Source: Terfezia claveryi
Taxonomy: Eukaryota; Ascomycota; Pezizomycetes; Pezizales; Pezizaceae
DNA: 64,000 nt
Reading direction: 5' to 3'
Assembly: GCA_015179025.1 (NCBI GenBank)
Contig: WHUX01000006.1
Coordinates: forward strand, 1-64,000
Shown here: positions 21,616 through 31,904 of the stretch, piece after piece
Position numbering within the stretch: the stretch's first letter is position 1
How the letters are laid out: the number at the start of each line of letters is the position of its first letter
Notes under the pieces: generated by a model
Told to the model about the DNA's origin: nothing
The model's input: the letters and a program-made list of their open reading frames with translations, nothing else
The model's database searches: none
Position numbers and translations under genes: made by a program

Positions 21616-22412
21616 TGATGAGGTTGAAGGGTAAAAGGGTTACTTTTGTTGATGAGATTGTTGTGGGAGCAGGGTTTCCTTTAAATGCTGGAAAGAAGGT
21701 TGAGTGGAAGGATAGGGGTTGGACTGCTAGGTACTTGTGTTCTTTTTGGAGGGAGAGGTACAGAAACTTTCCTTGTTCTGCTTACTGGGAGAATTCCCAG
21801 TTTTTCTTTAGGCTAGGTAGAGAGTGGGGCTGGGATACTCTCTGGAGTTTGGATGTTGATAGGACTTGTTCCTATAATCCACACCCTTATTGGACTTCTG
21901 AGGCAGTTTCCAGGTCTCAGAGTTTCCAAATTAGGTAGTTTTGTTTTCTTTTGCTACCTTTTCTATTTCAATTAAGGTTTTTGACTTCTTTACTTCCTTA
22001 ATTGATTTTTCAGCCTTCTCTTTCTGTTGGAGCTTCCTAAAATAGTCTCTTGCTATTCTTTTTGCTTTTCCTTGAGTAAGGGACAAGTCTTTTGAAGGTT
22101 TCCCAAGCTTCCTACTTGTATTTCTTCTCAAGTGATTCCAACTAGCTCCTACAGCTCTTTTCCTGCTTGCCAGTTTCAGGATTGTGCTACTTCTTGTAGG
22201 CTTTTACTGATTGCTATTTGTTGAATAGTCTTACTGTTGCTATTTGGGGGATAGTCTTACTGCTGACTGTCAGACTTTGGTGCTACTATGCTCTGTGCTG
22301 TAGGCTTATACTGGCTTTAGTTTCTACTCTTGTTGGTAGAAACTTTGTTGATTAGGTAAGGTTGATCAGGCCTTCCTAGTTAGGTAAGAATCAAGTTCTT
22401 AGGTTAAAAAAA
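21616..22412 (-). other. 5' interior of the minus-strand LTR element
   Basis: A lysine-rich 66-codon minus frame (21931-22131) and a 108-codon plus frame (21612-21938, rich in Trp/Arg) are present. I recognise neither and neither has supporting context. The rest is T-rich with no visible motif. Confidence 0.35.
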
Positions 22413-23030
22413 TGTAAAGTGTTGTATGGGGGACTGGACAATCAGATTAGATTAGATAAGGATCCAATCTAATCAGATAATCTCAGGCTAGTAATGTATA
22501 CTACAAAGTAGATTACTAATAGTGTATTGTTCAGTCTCACTATTAAAGTTATTACCAGTAGCATAAGATTACTGTAATAGGTAAAGTAGTATAGGAGTGC
22601 CAAAGGCACTTAGAAATTAACCAGTGGAACTTCTATATTGATTGTACTCTAACTATGTTCTGAGTTCTAACTATCTGTCCAACTGAAGGGAAATTCAGGG
22701 GACTATATGTGTTTCCAACGGGGCAGTGCTGGGGCAATGCTGAGGCAGTGCACTATCATCTGACCCTTACATGTGATAAAGATCAGCATCATCTGATCCT
22801 CTAGATAGTACTTCTAAATACTATCTAGTACAAAATAGGTTAAGTCTTAACTTTGACTTATACATGTGAAAGCATGTGAAAGCATGTGAAAGCATGTGAA
22901 ATATTAGCAAGGCAGGCAGCACACAGAATGTTGTGTGTTTTGAGATGCTTGCTGAGTAAGAAAATACATAAGAAATACATTTGTGAGGGAGAGGGTTAGT
23001 CATGGGGTATGAGTAAGCTACTTCCTTACA
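22413..23030 (-). repeat. LTR (5' copy relative to the minus-strand element)
   Basis: 618 bp, nearly identical to 19408-20025. On the minus strand the sequence after it begins TTTTTTTAACCTAAGAAC; I see no convincing tRNA primer site there. Confidence 0.95.
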
Positions 23031-23190
23031 AGGATGCCTTGGGAGACAAGAGGTTGAATAAGTACATACAGGATGCTCTGGGAGACAGGTAGGAAATTGC
23101 GATTCTAGTGAGAGGTCATAGGAGACAGGAATAATATAAGTGTCTCCAGGAGACACCACCTGGCGTCCTGATGCCACTTTTTTCTTCCTG
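23031..23190 (+). repeat. Right-hand remainder of the 146-bp satellite
   Basis: Begins with the second AGGAT, continues GCCTTGGGAGACAAGAG (compare GCCTCGGGAGACAG in the left units), contains AATATAAGTGTCTCC, and ends ACACCACCTGGCGTCCTGAT then GCCACTTTTTTCTTCCTGATG. Confidence 0.9.
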
Positions 23191-23268
23191 ATGTACTAAT
23201 CCTATATTGAGATCTCCGGATCTGCTAAGTCTTATATCTTGAGCGACATGCTCCTAGCCAGGTCTATA

Positions 23269-23355
23269 AGGCCCCGAACGAGCCTCTGCGGCCCCGAACG
23301 AGCCTCTGCGGCCCCGAACGAGCATCTAAGGCCCCGAACGAGCTCAAAGCTCAAA
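23269..23355 (+). repeat. GGCCCCGAACGAGC short tandem repeat
   Basis: Four 20-bp units (GGCCCCGAACGAGCCTCTGC and variants), followed to about 23470 by degraded AGCTCAAAGCTCAAA and GACCC-rich units. Confidence 0.9.
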
Positions 23356-24013
23356 AGCCCCATCCGAGCTCAAAGCTCAAAAACCCCGATCGAGCTCATA
23401 AGCTCAAAGACCCCCCGCCTTGGGCGAAGACTCAAGCTAGCACTCCAGGTGCTAAAGACCCAAACGAGCGTTGCGAGCGCCCAAGACCCGAATGAGCACC
23501 CCGAGCGTGTAAATGAACAAGACCCCCCTTACACAGGCAAGTCGGGTTGGATAGCTGGGAAAGCATGCATTGAACCTTTTCCTGTGACATTGGCTTTTTC
23601 CTACTGGGTTTTGCTGCGCAGAGGTTTTTAATAGCAATGGCATGTAGGATACCCCCCCCTATCAAGATTACCCCAGATCTGTGGATCCTTCAGATGTTCT
23701 GGATCTACGATCCATATATGTGTCGCACCTCATGTTGAGATACCCAATCTGATGTTTAAGCATTGGTATGACACTACTATGTTTGAGAGAATACCCCCGT
23801 CCTTCCGAGCCTCTCTACAGGCCCAGGGTCCCCACAGAATATGCAAGACTGTTTAGGCACTATTATCGTGGACCCAGTGTCCAATGTTGTCGGACCCAGT
23901 GTCCAATGTTGTCGGGGTTGACCAAATGTATGGAACATGCCCTATTGTCTATGCCGAAAACATGAACACATAGATCAGAGGGATGGTGAAGTTGGTCGGT
24001 CGGGACGCCCTCT
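23356..24013. other. Repeat-derived spacer
   Basis: No gene supported. GGACCCAGTGTCCAATGTTG is tandemly doubled at about 23870-23915. It probably represents decayed 3' sequence of the retroelement whose purine tract and LTR follow. Confidence 0.4.
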
Positions 24014-24225
24014 AGCAGAGGGGGAGTACTGTTATGGCTGAGATTATGCAGACCGGGCCGGCGCCACCCGATGGTGGGTGGCCTGAAGTCAACCCCGCTT
24101 TCCTATATATTTGCCCATGTCTTATATCTAGTTCTTGTTCTCTAAGACTCAAGCGAAGTCTTGTATCGCTGGGTTACTTTACTTTATCGAATGAATCAGT
24201 CTATATTCTTCGCACTGTATATCCA
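24014..24225 (+). repeat. Purine tract plus LTR fragment of a gypsy-like element
   Basis: AGCAGAGGGGGAG at 24014-24026, then TACTGTTATGGCTGAG: the layout of a polypurine tract followed by an LTR starting TGTTATGG at 24030. The LTR end is not clear; copia protease sequence on the other strand begins by about 24226-24240. No mate LTR is in the window. Confidence 0.5.
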
Positions 24226-25754
24226 GTTAGGCCCGAGCAAGTGATTTTATCCCTATATATCGATATTCCAACAGATATCACCGTGATCACTAGCTCGCCC
24301 CTAATAAAGTGTTTGAATGGGGAGAAGTGATTTGACGCCCCACTGTCTACCAACTATTTCCCTGAATCATCTCCAGGATTTACACCTCCTTCATTTATTA
24401 TATTTCCTCTTTTGCTTTCTATGGAGTATGTGTATTCATCCCCAAAAGAGTCTTTTCCTCTTAATACTGATGTAAAGCCTGCTATTTGATGATTATTCAT
24501 GTTCGTTGATCCTGGGCCCATGAAAATTGAACCGTCATTCATGATTGTTTGTTGGCTTGCGTGTAGTTAGGCTTGGTGTCGAGGTTGATGTGGTGGAGGT
24601 CCTGAAAGGAAGCTTGGATTTTGGTAAGCTATCTGGTAGGTTGAGACATTAGTGTTTCTTGGATACGGTTCTAGATAGGTTAACTGGGCATTAGCTGAAG
24701 TAAGGGCATTAGGGGCTTGTGTGTGTTGGGTTTGATTTCTGTTGGACGATGTTCTCTGTCTCCTCCATTCCTCTTTCTCTACCATCTATCTTGGTTTGAG
24801 GTAGGGGTGCTTTAGCCAACAGTTTTCTTCGCCATAGCCATAGTTTGTGCAGATTGGGCATGGTGGGCCTACGTTTCTTCTCATGTTTTGGTCCTGCCTG
24901 GTATATGGTTCGATTCACTAATTTTAACTATTATTAGTACATTGAGGACCTAGAGTATGATTTGTTGCACTAGTATTGATGGTTCTACAGTGAAAAGAGG
25001 GTATTGTGTAGTATAACAATGTTGTTGTGTTGGACATTGCTGTTGCCATTGGTCCATGTATTGATTCTGGAGTGATTTGTCTTGGGGCCACTTAATAGCT
25101 TGTGGTGTTGACATTCCCAGAACCACTAGCAACGACTTGTTATTGGACGTTTTGAACTGGTGTGTTTGTGATTGTGTTGTTCAAATAGTCGTTTTCTGTG
25201 GCCAGTAGTTGTTGTGTGACTATATCTACCATTAGTATGCCACTTCTTGCCCATAGTGAGTACTTTAGGTTCATGAATTCTTGTCCTAAACCATTTAATA
25301 TACAGTAAGCAATCCTGTTGTCAGATACTTCGACTCCTACGCTATTCAGCTGAGTTGCTAATGCAGATACTTAACCTATCCACTATTCCATATTCTGCTC
25401 CCATGATTTTCGAGCTTGTCCGAAAGCTTCTTCCAATCTCATGACATTGGTAATATCATTTGAAGCGTATCTTGCTGAAAGGGTTTCCCATACTTGGATA
25501 CCTGTCCTCGTATTAGCACAAAGGCGAGCTTGATCTCGTTCATAAGACAAATGGATTAGTGAGTAGGCATGTTGCTGTTTCTTGTTCCAAACAGCTCTCT
25601 CTTGGACGTGTGCCGCAGGTAGAATATCCTCGTGCATGGTATCCCAAAGGTCTTTTAGGATCAGTAAAGAACGCATATCATCTGCCCAGTCTTGATAGTT
25701 GGTGCTATTGAGTTTGACGATTTTTGTCACGTCTACTCCATTGGAGGTGGCCAT
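24226..25754 (-). pseudogene. Ty1/copia gag and protease remnant
   Basis: Read on the minus strand from MATSNGVDVTKIVKLN at 25754. It has a copia gag domain (NSTNYQDWADDMRSLL, WNKKQQHAYSLIHLS, GIQVWETLSARY), then several stops, then a zinc knuckle near 24860-24815 reading CPICTNYGYGEENCW, where Tyr stands for the expected His. Downstream, at about 24352-24290, LVDSGASNHFSPFKHF is a copia protease active site. Integrase and RT are absent: sequence beyond about 24226 belongs to another element. The CAC-to-TAT type change and stops again fit C-to-T/G-to-A decay. Confidence 0.85.
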
Positions 25755-25808
25755 TTTTTGAGAATGTGAATGTGGAGGTGAGTGAAAATAAAAGTAGCAA
25801 CGTCTCAA

Positions 25809-27132
25809 AAACGCGACCGGATCATAACCTAGAAGGTCTGAAGTGTGATGATCCTATCGATATATTCCTTGTCTCAAGAAGAAGAAAGAGAAGAGGTTTC
25901 TTGGATCCCCAGGTTTCAACCTTATGGGTCCGCTAGCAATGATGTCCTAATGACCTAATCTGGGAGTAGTAGTGTTGTCACCGGATCCTTCATGCATTCC
26001 TCTAGTCCTTTACACTTTGCTTCCGGCTTCGTTTCAGACCCTGGAAGTTCTAGTACTTTAGCTCCGCTACCCTAACCTGCTTGTCTACGGATCGCCTTCT
26101 GCTCTTGCTTCGTCTGCAACTATCCATCTGGGATCCCATATCCGGATATGATAAGGATTATTAAGGTAAGTGAAACTTGAATGTATGTGGTTGGAGGCTG
26201 ATTAGTGGTTATAGAATGGCTGGACAGGTTCCTGATTTCTGTTGGAGAGTGTAACTGCTAGGACAAAACGTGATCACTGGGTGCTAGGTTTGCCTAGACA
26301 TCAATTGTACGCTCACAATTTCGATATTCTGGCAAACTCAATGAGAACGTCAGCCAATGGAATGCAACAAGCAGCTAGACAGTTGCAAAAAATGCTTCCA
26401 GTGATAAACGTAGTTGCTCAACTAGACCGGATGGAGGGATTACTAAACCGATATTGAGGTTTTCCGTGTGGACATGAATCGAAAGTATGCGAGTCTTATT
26501 AGTTCAGGGGCAAGATCTTTAACTTGACGTAGAAAAGAGATACAAATAATTTCACGACAATCTTGAACTCGAAATCACCAGCGATACTACTCTGTTAGAG
26601 CCACTGGTTGGTCGAGATGGTCAGGAAATTCTAAACTTTCCGGACGTCTGCAGATATTCATAATATGGATAATATGCATGATATGATACACTGAAGGCTT
26701 ATGTATAGCACAACAACTAACCTAGATATTGCTACTAGGCGCAGCTGTTAACAATATTCTCAATTCTTTTGATTTGTCTTTTGGTGGTAGGATTGAAGTC
26801 CGAAATCCGGATTCGTCGACATGTCGGGTTGACTGTCTTGTAGGGGTGTAGGGGACATGTCTACATTGCTGATGGGGGTAGCATGCTGTAATGGCATTGA
26901 GAAGGGCATGGTGTTCTTTGTCTCTTCTTTCTTCATCTTCAAACAAGAACAGTGGGTCTTTATTGGCGTTTTGCTTATTACCAATGAATAGGATTATTAA
27001 TATTTCTTTAAATTTCTTTCCTCGTAGTTACGATCTGGAGTTTATGAATAGTTAAGAAGATGTTTAGATGTTTTTATACTTTTTAATTTAGTTATAGTTC
27101 TGATGTGATTATTTATTTTATGTTTTGTTGGG
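25809..27132. other. Decayed repeat region without recognised gene
   Basis: Probable 5' leader/LTR area of the copia remnant, then AT-rich sequence. Short frames (26242-26457 plus, 26722-26984 minus) carry no recognisable domain. Confidence 0.4.
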
Positions 27133-27660
27133 GGTGTTGGAATTAATAGTCATGTGTGAGCGGAGCGAACCTTAGACACTCGTAGAGGAGCGAACTTTTG
27201 TTGTAGGGTTACGGAGGTAGCCCTCACACCTCACTTATTGCATACTACACTGACTAATCACTCAAAGATAAGTTACTACGATGGAAATTATCATTTATTA
27301 ACTAACTACCCTCACGATACTACCTAACTAAAGTAATACCTCCACTGTACGTAAGGGGGCTGCGCCCCCCGACACCCCCAACGGATCATAAATAAATCTA
27401 GGGGAAAGGGACGGGATTTCTGAAATAAAAAATCTCGGGAAGGGGACACACAACAGAAAACAAGCAAAACAACAAAACAAAGAATTTAACTCTGAACACA
27501 ATAAACTCTGAACTCCGTACCAAATATAAAAGTTGCTCCCAGAACACCATATGTATACCAACGAACTAAATAAATAAACTTGAACTCCTGTACCAAATAA
27601 TTTAATCCATAACATCCACTACCTTCTATTGAAACAAAAATGAATCAACAACAAACATAT
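27133..27660 (+). repeat. Possible copia-type LTR start (TGTTGGAATTA) with inverted-repeat arm
   Basis: TTGTTGGGGG followed by TGTTGGAATTAATAGTC near 27133 has the shape of a purine-rich tract and a copia LTR start. The 3' boundary is not identifiable and no mate was found. The GC-rich arm at 27305-27385 lies inside it. Confidence 0.3.
27305..27385 (+). repeat. Left arm of a 3.5-kb inverted repeat pair
   Basis: CTCACGATAC ... ACCTCCACTGTACGTAAGGG ... GGCTGCGCCCCCCGACACCC. The reverse complement of 30784-30870 reads closely the same way. Confidence 0.65.
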
Positions 27661-27949
27661 ACCTTAATAAACTTTCAGCTATTTCTTGTGATAAAACAAA
27701 CAAACTTCCATTTAACCACTGATATGGAATCTCCCAATTTAAAATAAAACAACCTAAAACACAATGTTAACTAAAAACATTCAAATAGCAACACATTGGT
27801 CCCGAGACACAGTTTTCCCGGGTCTCGAATTAATCTTAAATTTCTGTAACTTGATAGAGTGTTATTAAGTGATTACAAGGTAATTGAGACCGCATAGGCC
27901 TGATATGGCAACGATCCCTAGGAATATGAGAAACATCCTGCACAACGTT

Positions 27950-28682
27950 AACGAATGTGGTTGCAAATATACCTTATCCAAGCCTTGACACGGGGAATAT
28001 TGTTCTTAACATCCCTCAATATTTCTTGTTCCAAAGAGTTGGTCGGCCTATCTCATACACGTAGGACCATGGGTGGTAGTTCATGTGGTATGCGGGGGAT
28101 AATATGGAAGAATTCAGTTGGATACTGTGGGAAGTTGATGTTCCCACCTTTATATTGCCCAAAACCCCAATTATATACTTGGATTACTGGATATACGAGA
28201 GCTAACATCATAGCCTCAATAATAGGTGTCGGTATCCCTAACTTATCCAATTCATGTGGTATTGCCCTGGGGACATGTCGTTTTCAGCTGAGAACTTATA
28301 GGTTCCCGACCAAGAAAGAGCAGACCGCTCGCAAATCCTTATATCTCCTACTATCCGAATTTTTGTCCCAATTCCGGCCTCCTCACAAAATTGTACACTC
28401 CCCCAATTGAAGATCTGCTAATGATTTGGCGAAATCTTCTAAAGTCCTCCTATATGAAGCGAATTCTCGTTGCCGGTGGAGATGGAGGGGCTCCTTTTCT
28501 AAGCTCTCTTCTCTCAAGCTCTGCTCTCTCAAAATCTCCTCTCTCTTCCGCTGCAAACCGGCTAGTAAGACCAATATACTATATGTTTTATATGGAATCC
28601 TCACCGTCATCTTCACAATTCTCTTGCTCCTACACACAGATTGCATGTCTTGCAATAAGTGTCTACTGAAATAAAAGTACAC
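27950..28682 (-). pseudogene. Helitron helicase-like protein, N-terminal remnant
   Basis: On the minus strand, about 28682-28383 gives an Arg/Glu-rich stretch (RKREEILREQSLREE) and FAKSLADLQLGE. A shifted frame gives RICERSALSWSGTYKFSAEN and DMSPG. 28250-28053 gives IPTPIIEAMMLALVYPVIQV, GQYKGGNINFPQYP and LPPMVLRV. This order matches the region before the helicase in fungal Helitron/PIF1-like proteins (the DUF6570-type block). Rep and helicase motifs are not present here. At least two frameshifts. Confidence 0.65.
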
Positions 28683-30783
28683 TTCGTTCCAATTTCAAGA
28701 AAATTGACAACTTCGTTGCCAATTAAGAGAATTATGCTACGACCGTAGTCTGACTTGCACTAGCCCCTCGGTATCTACGACCGTAGGGAGAGGAGTGAGT
28801 ATATGTGAATTTAGTAATCAAGTGAGGAGACGATGTCGGCTTTAGTCTCATGAACTTATTTCCTATTTGACAACCGCAAAATATATATATACCTAATATA
28901 TTTACAAGACACTAATACTAATTGTGCCTATACTATGCAATAGCATGCGGGTTTAGGTAGAATTAGTATACCACCGGCATGCGAAATGCCAAACGGGGTA
29001 AAAGAAGCATGATATGTAACAGCCATCACTAGGAATCCATTACCGGTCACTGCGCAAATCCACCCTCTTCCTTCCTCTGTTGAAATCATAAGCCTCAATT
29101 GAGAGCCAGTATCCCCTCATCTTCAGGTGACTCCCAATGGCTACTTTCCTGTCAAAAAACAACAACGGAGCTGGTGGCTTTACCAAATCTCCGGTTACCT
29201 CCCAAGAGCCAACGTGCCAAATAACCTGGACAAAATCTTTGTCCGATCGAACAGAGTTCGTCAAGAGCTGAATAATATATTAGCTGTGTACGAATATGCG
29301 TGTGACCATGACCAGCCAGTTTATATCTTTAAGGCATGACACACGTACAGGGATTCAAGTTCCAAACTTGATTGGAAAGGCCTGCCACACCCAGATTCCT
29401 TTATACTTGAAACATGCCAGCTATTATAAACATGAACTTATACGTTTCTTTAGTGATAGTGAATGGTAAGGAGGGGATTATGGTCGACATTGTTATTGAT
29501 AACCAAAGTTCTCATGTCTATCAGGTCCTAGAAATTTCAGAGCTTTTTGGGATTGATGTTTGTCTTATCGATGCACCACCAAAGTGTTTATTAGTGAATG
29601 GTGATAGCCCACGGCACAAGACTTTATCTGATTTGGATGATGGCGTATTTCCTATTTTTCCAGTTTCATTCGCAATCCAGTTGAAGGGGGGGATGGAACT
29701 TGTAGTATTAGGGCACAACAGGATCCTCAGTTTCTTCGCTGACGCCAAAGTCCATCCATATTTTGCTATCACAGATTATAAGGCGTAAGGGAGAACATTC
29801 AATAAGGTTTATTTCTCTTTAGAGTACTAGAACCGTAGCATCAAGACTATAGCGATCTCAAGATAACTATCGTATGACATTGCATTGTTCTTAACAATGT
29901 CATTGATTAATATTATATTAATCCCTTAATCTTTCATAAAAACGTGCCGCGGGGCGCGAATTATATTTTATTAGGAAAGTGACTTACTCTCACTTTACCA
30001 GCTTTTTAAACTAGTTTAAAAGTGTCCCAAGGTACGAGAAGAGAGTGCTTTACGGAGGAATGCGTAACTTGGCGCTTTTCCCACTTTCCATTTTTTTTTT
30101 CCAGCGAAGCAGTCCTTTCATTTTACTTCTGCCCCCCCAGCTGGAATATCCACACACTTTGTTAGGGGAGAAGTTAAATATAAGCACTTTCTTCGAAGGG
30201 AAAGTGACTTCCTGTCACTATTTATTTTATTTAGATATAAAATATGTGTTATTACTTTGAATACACACGATCTCCTCTCTTCACGATTCCTCGCTCATAA
30301 CTTCGTAATCTTACACTCGGGAGACACGGGTCACTTGATAACCAATTCCCAGCTCTTTTACCCTTCCTCGGTTTTGCCCATTTTGCCATATATGGATTTC
30401 CCTGGTCTCAGTTCATGTCCGCCCAATTTACCATTCCAGGTTCCCCACATTCCTCATGACATTGGCTTACATGAGGTATTCCTACAGAAAGGCGAAGTAT
30501 AGAGGACTGGTAGAGAACCACATCTGTGGCCGGGGGATGCGATGCATTGGCCCCCTGTCGTTCCAGCATCATGAGTCTTGTGCTGAAGTATATTATGCAG
30601 TGCATTCCCTCGCTCCGCTCCTTTCAGGACGCTCATCGGCTTCGCCTCGGTACCCTAACCCCTCTACTCCGTTATAGGTAGTCTGGTTGGCACAACACCC
30701 CGTTACTTTAGTTGGAGGATCAGATAAAGATTAGTTTGATTTATTTATTTTGTACTCGCCTTCTATTTATTTTATGTTGCATT
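28683..30783. other. Repeat-derived region without a supported gene
   Basis: A 124-codon ATG frame at 29414-29788 (MPAIINMNLYVSLVIV...) and a 75-codon minus frame at 29040-29264 are the longest. I recognise neither. TAGTCTGACTTGCACTAGCC at 28746 and TAGTCTGGTTGGCACAACAC at 30679 belong to the dispersed terminal-repeat motif. Confidence 0.4.
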
Positions 30784-30870
30784 CCCGAGATTGTTATGTT
30801 GGGGGGGTCGGGGCCGCAGCCCCCTGACGTATAGTGAGGTCTCTATAATTGTTTATTTTCTAATTGGATG
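30784..30870 (-). repeat. Right arm of the 3.5-kb inverted repeat pair
   Basis: GGGGGGGTCGGGGCCGCAGC ... CCCCTGACGTATAGTGAGGT and GGTATCGTGAG mirror the left arm at 27305-27385. Confidence 0.65.
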
Positions 30871-31904
30871 GTATCGTGAGATTTAATTGTGCGAGCAGGG
30901 TGGAGGATACTTGATAATATTGTTCCCGAGGCATGCATCTATAACACCTTTCAAAGGCGCAAGCAATATTGGCCTGCATGCAGGAGGATCGCACAGCAGC
31001 CCTCCATTATTGGTCACCCATCTGTCCCCTTCCCTCATGTGTAGCTGATTGAATCTGATTAATACCAATTTCATATCTGATTCTTCCATGCACTCATAAC
31101 GTTCATGACATTTGTATATAAATTGAGATGACTATGCATTGCCTTCCTTCCCGTCATTCGATTGACGTAATCGGTCGCCCCGATTTCCATGAAATCCCAT
31201 GGGATACGTACCCGGTTATAATGTACCTAGCTATGTACTTACCCTGAACGCATTTCTAAAAAACTAACCTTTTTCAATTCCGTAGAATATCCTACCTTGC
31301 TCCCACTCTCCCCGGACTAATTGCAAGGGTTAAGGGATTATGGTTATTTTCCTATGTAGACTCAAAGTATGCAGGCATCGAGAATTTGAGCCATAAGCGC
31401 CGTGCTCCAGCCTAGACTGGTAGTGGAGAATTTTTTTCCTGCAACAAGAATGTCTAAATGTAAGCAGCCTCTACCATATTCAGCGACCTCGAGACATTAA
31501 CCCTCTCAGTAGACCACTAAGATGGCGCTGCGCAGTCTGATTGTATTTGTGGGAATGTTATCCACAAACCATAGCCAGATTTATCACGAACTGATGTGCT
31601 TCATCTTGAGTCTGGTAGGCATTAGGAATTGGAGACCCTCCAAGAATCCAGACCAGTCAGTGTGATGCCTCAACGAAATCGAGCCGAGGCAGCTCAAGTA
31701 TGTGCATCTCTAGTTCTATATTCTTCTGGGCCAATATGATTGTCGTGTGGAACAAACGGGGAAAACACGTGACCTGTGAGCTGGGATCAGAATTTGCGTC
31801 TCCTCGGATGATCTGCATTCCTGCCGGTACAGTGTGTATATTTGTTAGCTTCAAGTTCAGCGCCAGACATTTTGCCTTCCGTAGCCCAGGATATCGATAA
31901 CGTC
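30871..31904. other. Spacer upstream of the 382-aa gene
   Basis: No gene or repeat recognised. This is the transition from the repeat-rich to the gene-bearing half. Any promoter for the gene at 31905 must lie here, but no clear TATA box is seen. Confidence 0.5.

Larger units (their letters stand above)
19408..23030 (-). mobile_element. Minus-strand, probably non-autonomous LTR retrotransposon (3.6 kb)
   Basis: LTRs of 618 bp at 19408-20025 and 22413-23030, TG...CA ends and AGGAT duplications. Orientation is set by a purine tract next to the left LTR on the minus strand (TCTAAACAGGGAGGCA, plus 20026-20041) and by a gag-like ORF on the minus strand. The 2.4-kb interior has no RT, protease or integrase that I can see, so mobilisation would need enzymes from another element. 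By eye the LTRs differ at only about eight positions, all transitions, so this is the youngest insertion in the window. Confidence 0.9.

Noticed and set aside
20834..21634. 266-codon plus-strand ORF in the LTR element
   Set aside because: It is antisense to the gag-like ORF over its first half and then runs through the GTCTCC repeat; composition is that of a shadow frame.
18060..23190. CRISPR-like array from regularly spaced GTCTCC/GGAGAC repeats
   Set aside because: The spacers are themselves repeated, the organism is eukaryotic, and the period is a satellite period.
29414..29788. 124-codon ATG ORF as a real gene
   Set aside because: No recognisable domain, no splice or promoter support, and it sits in decayed repeat sequence.
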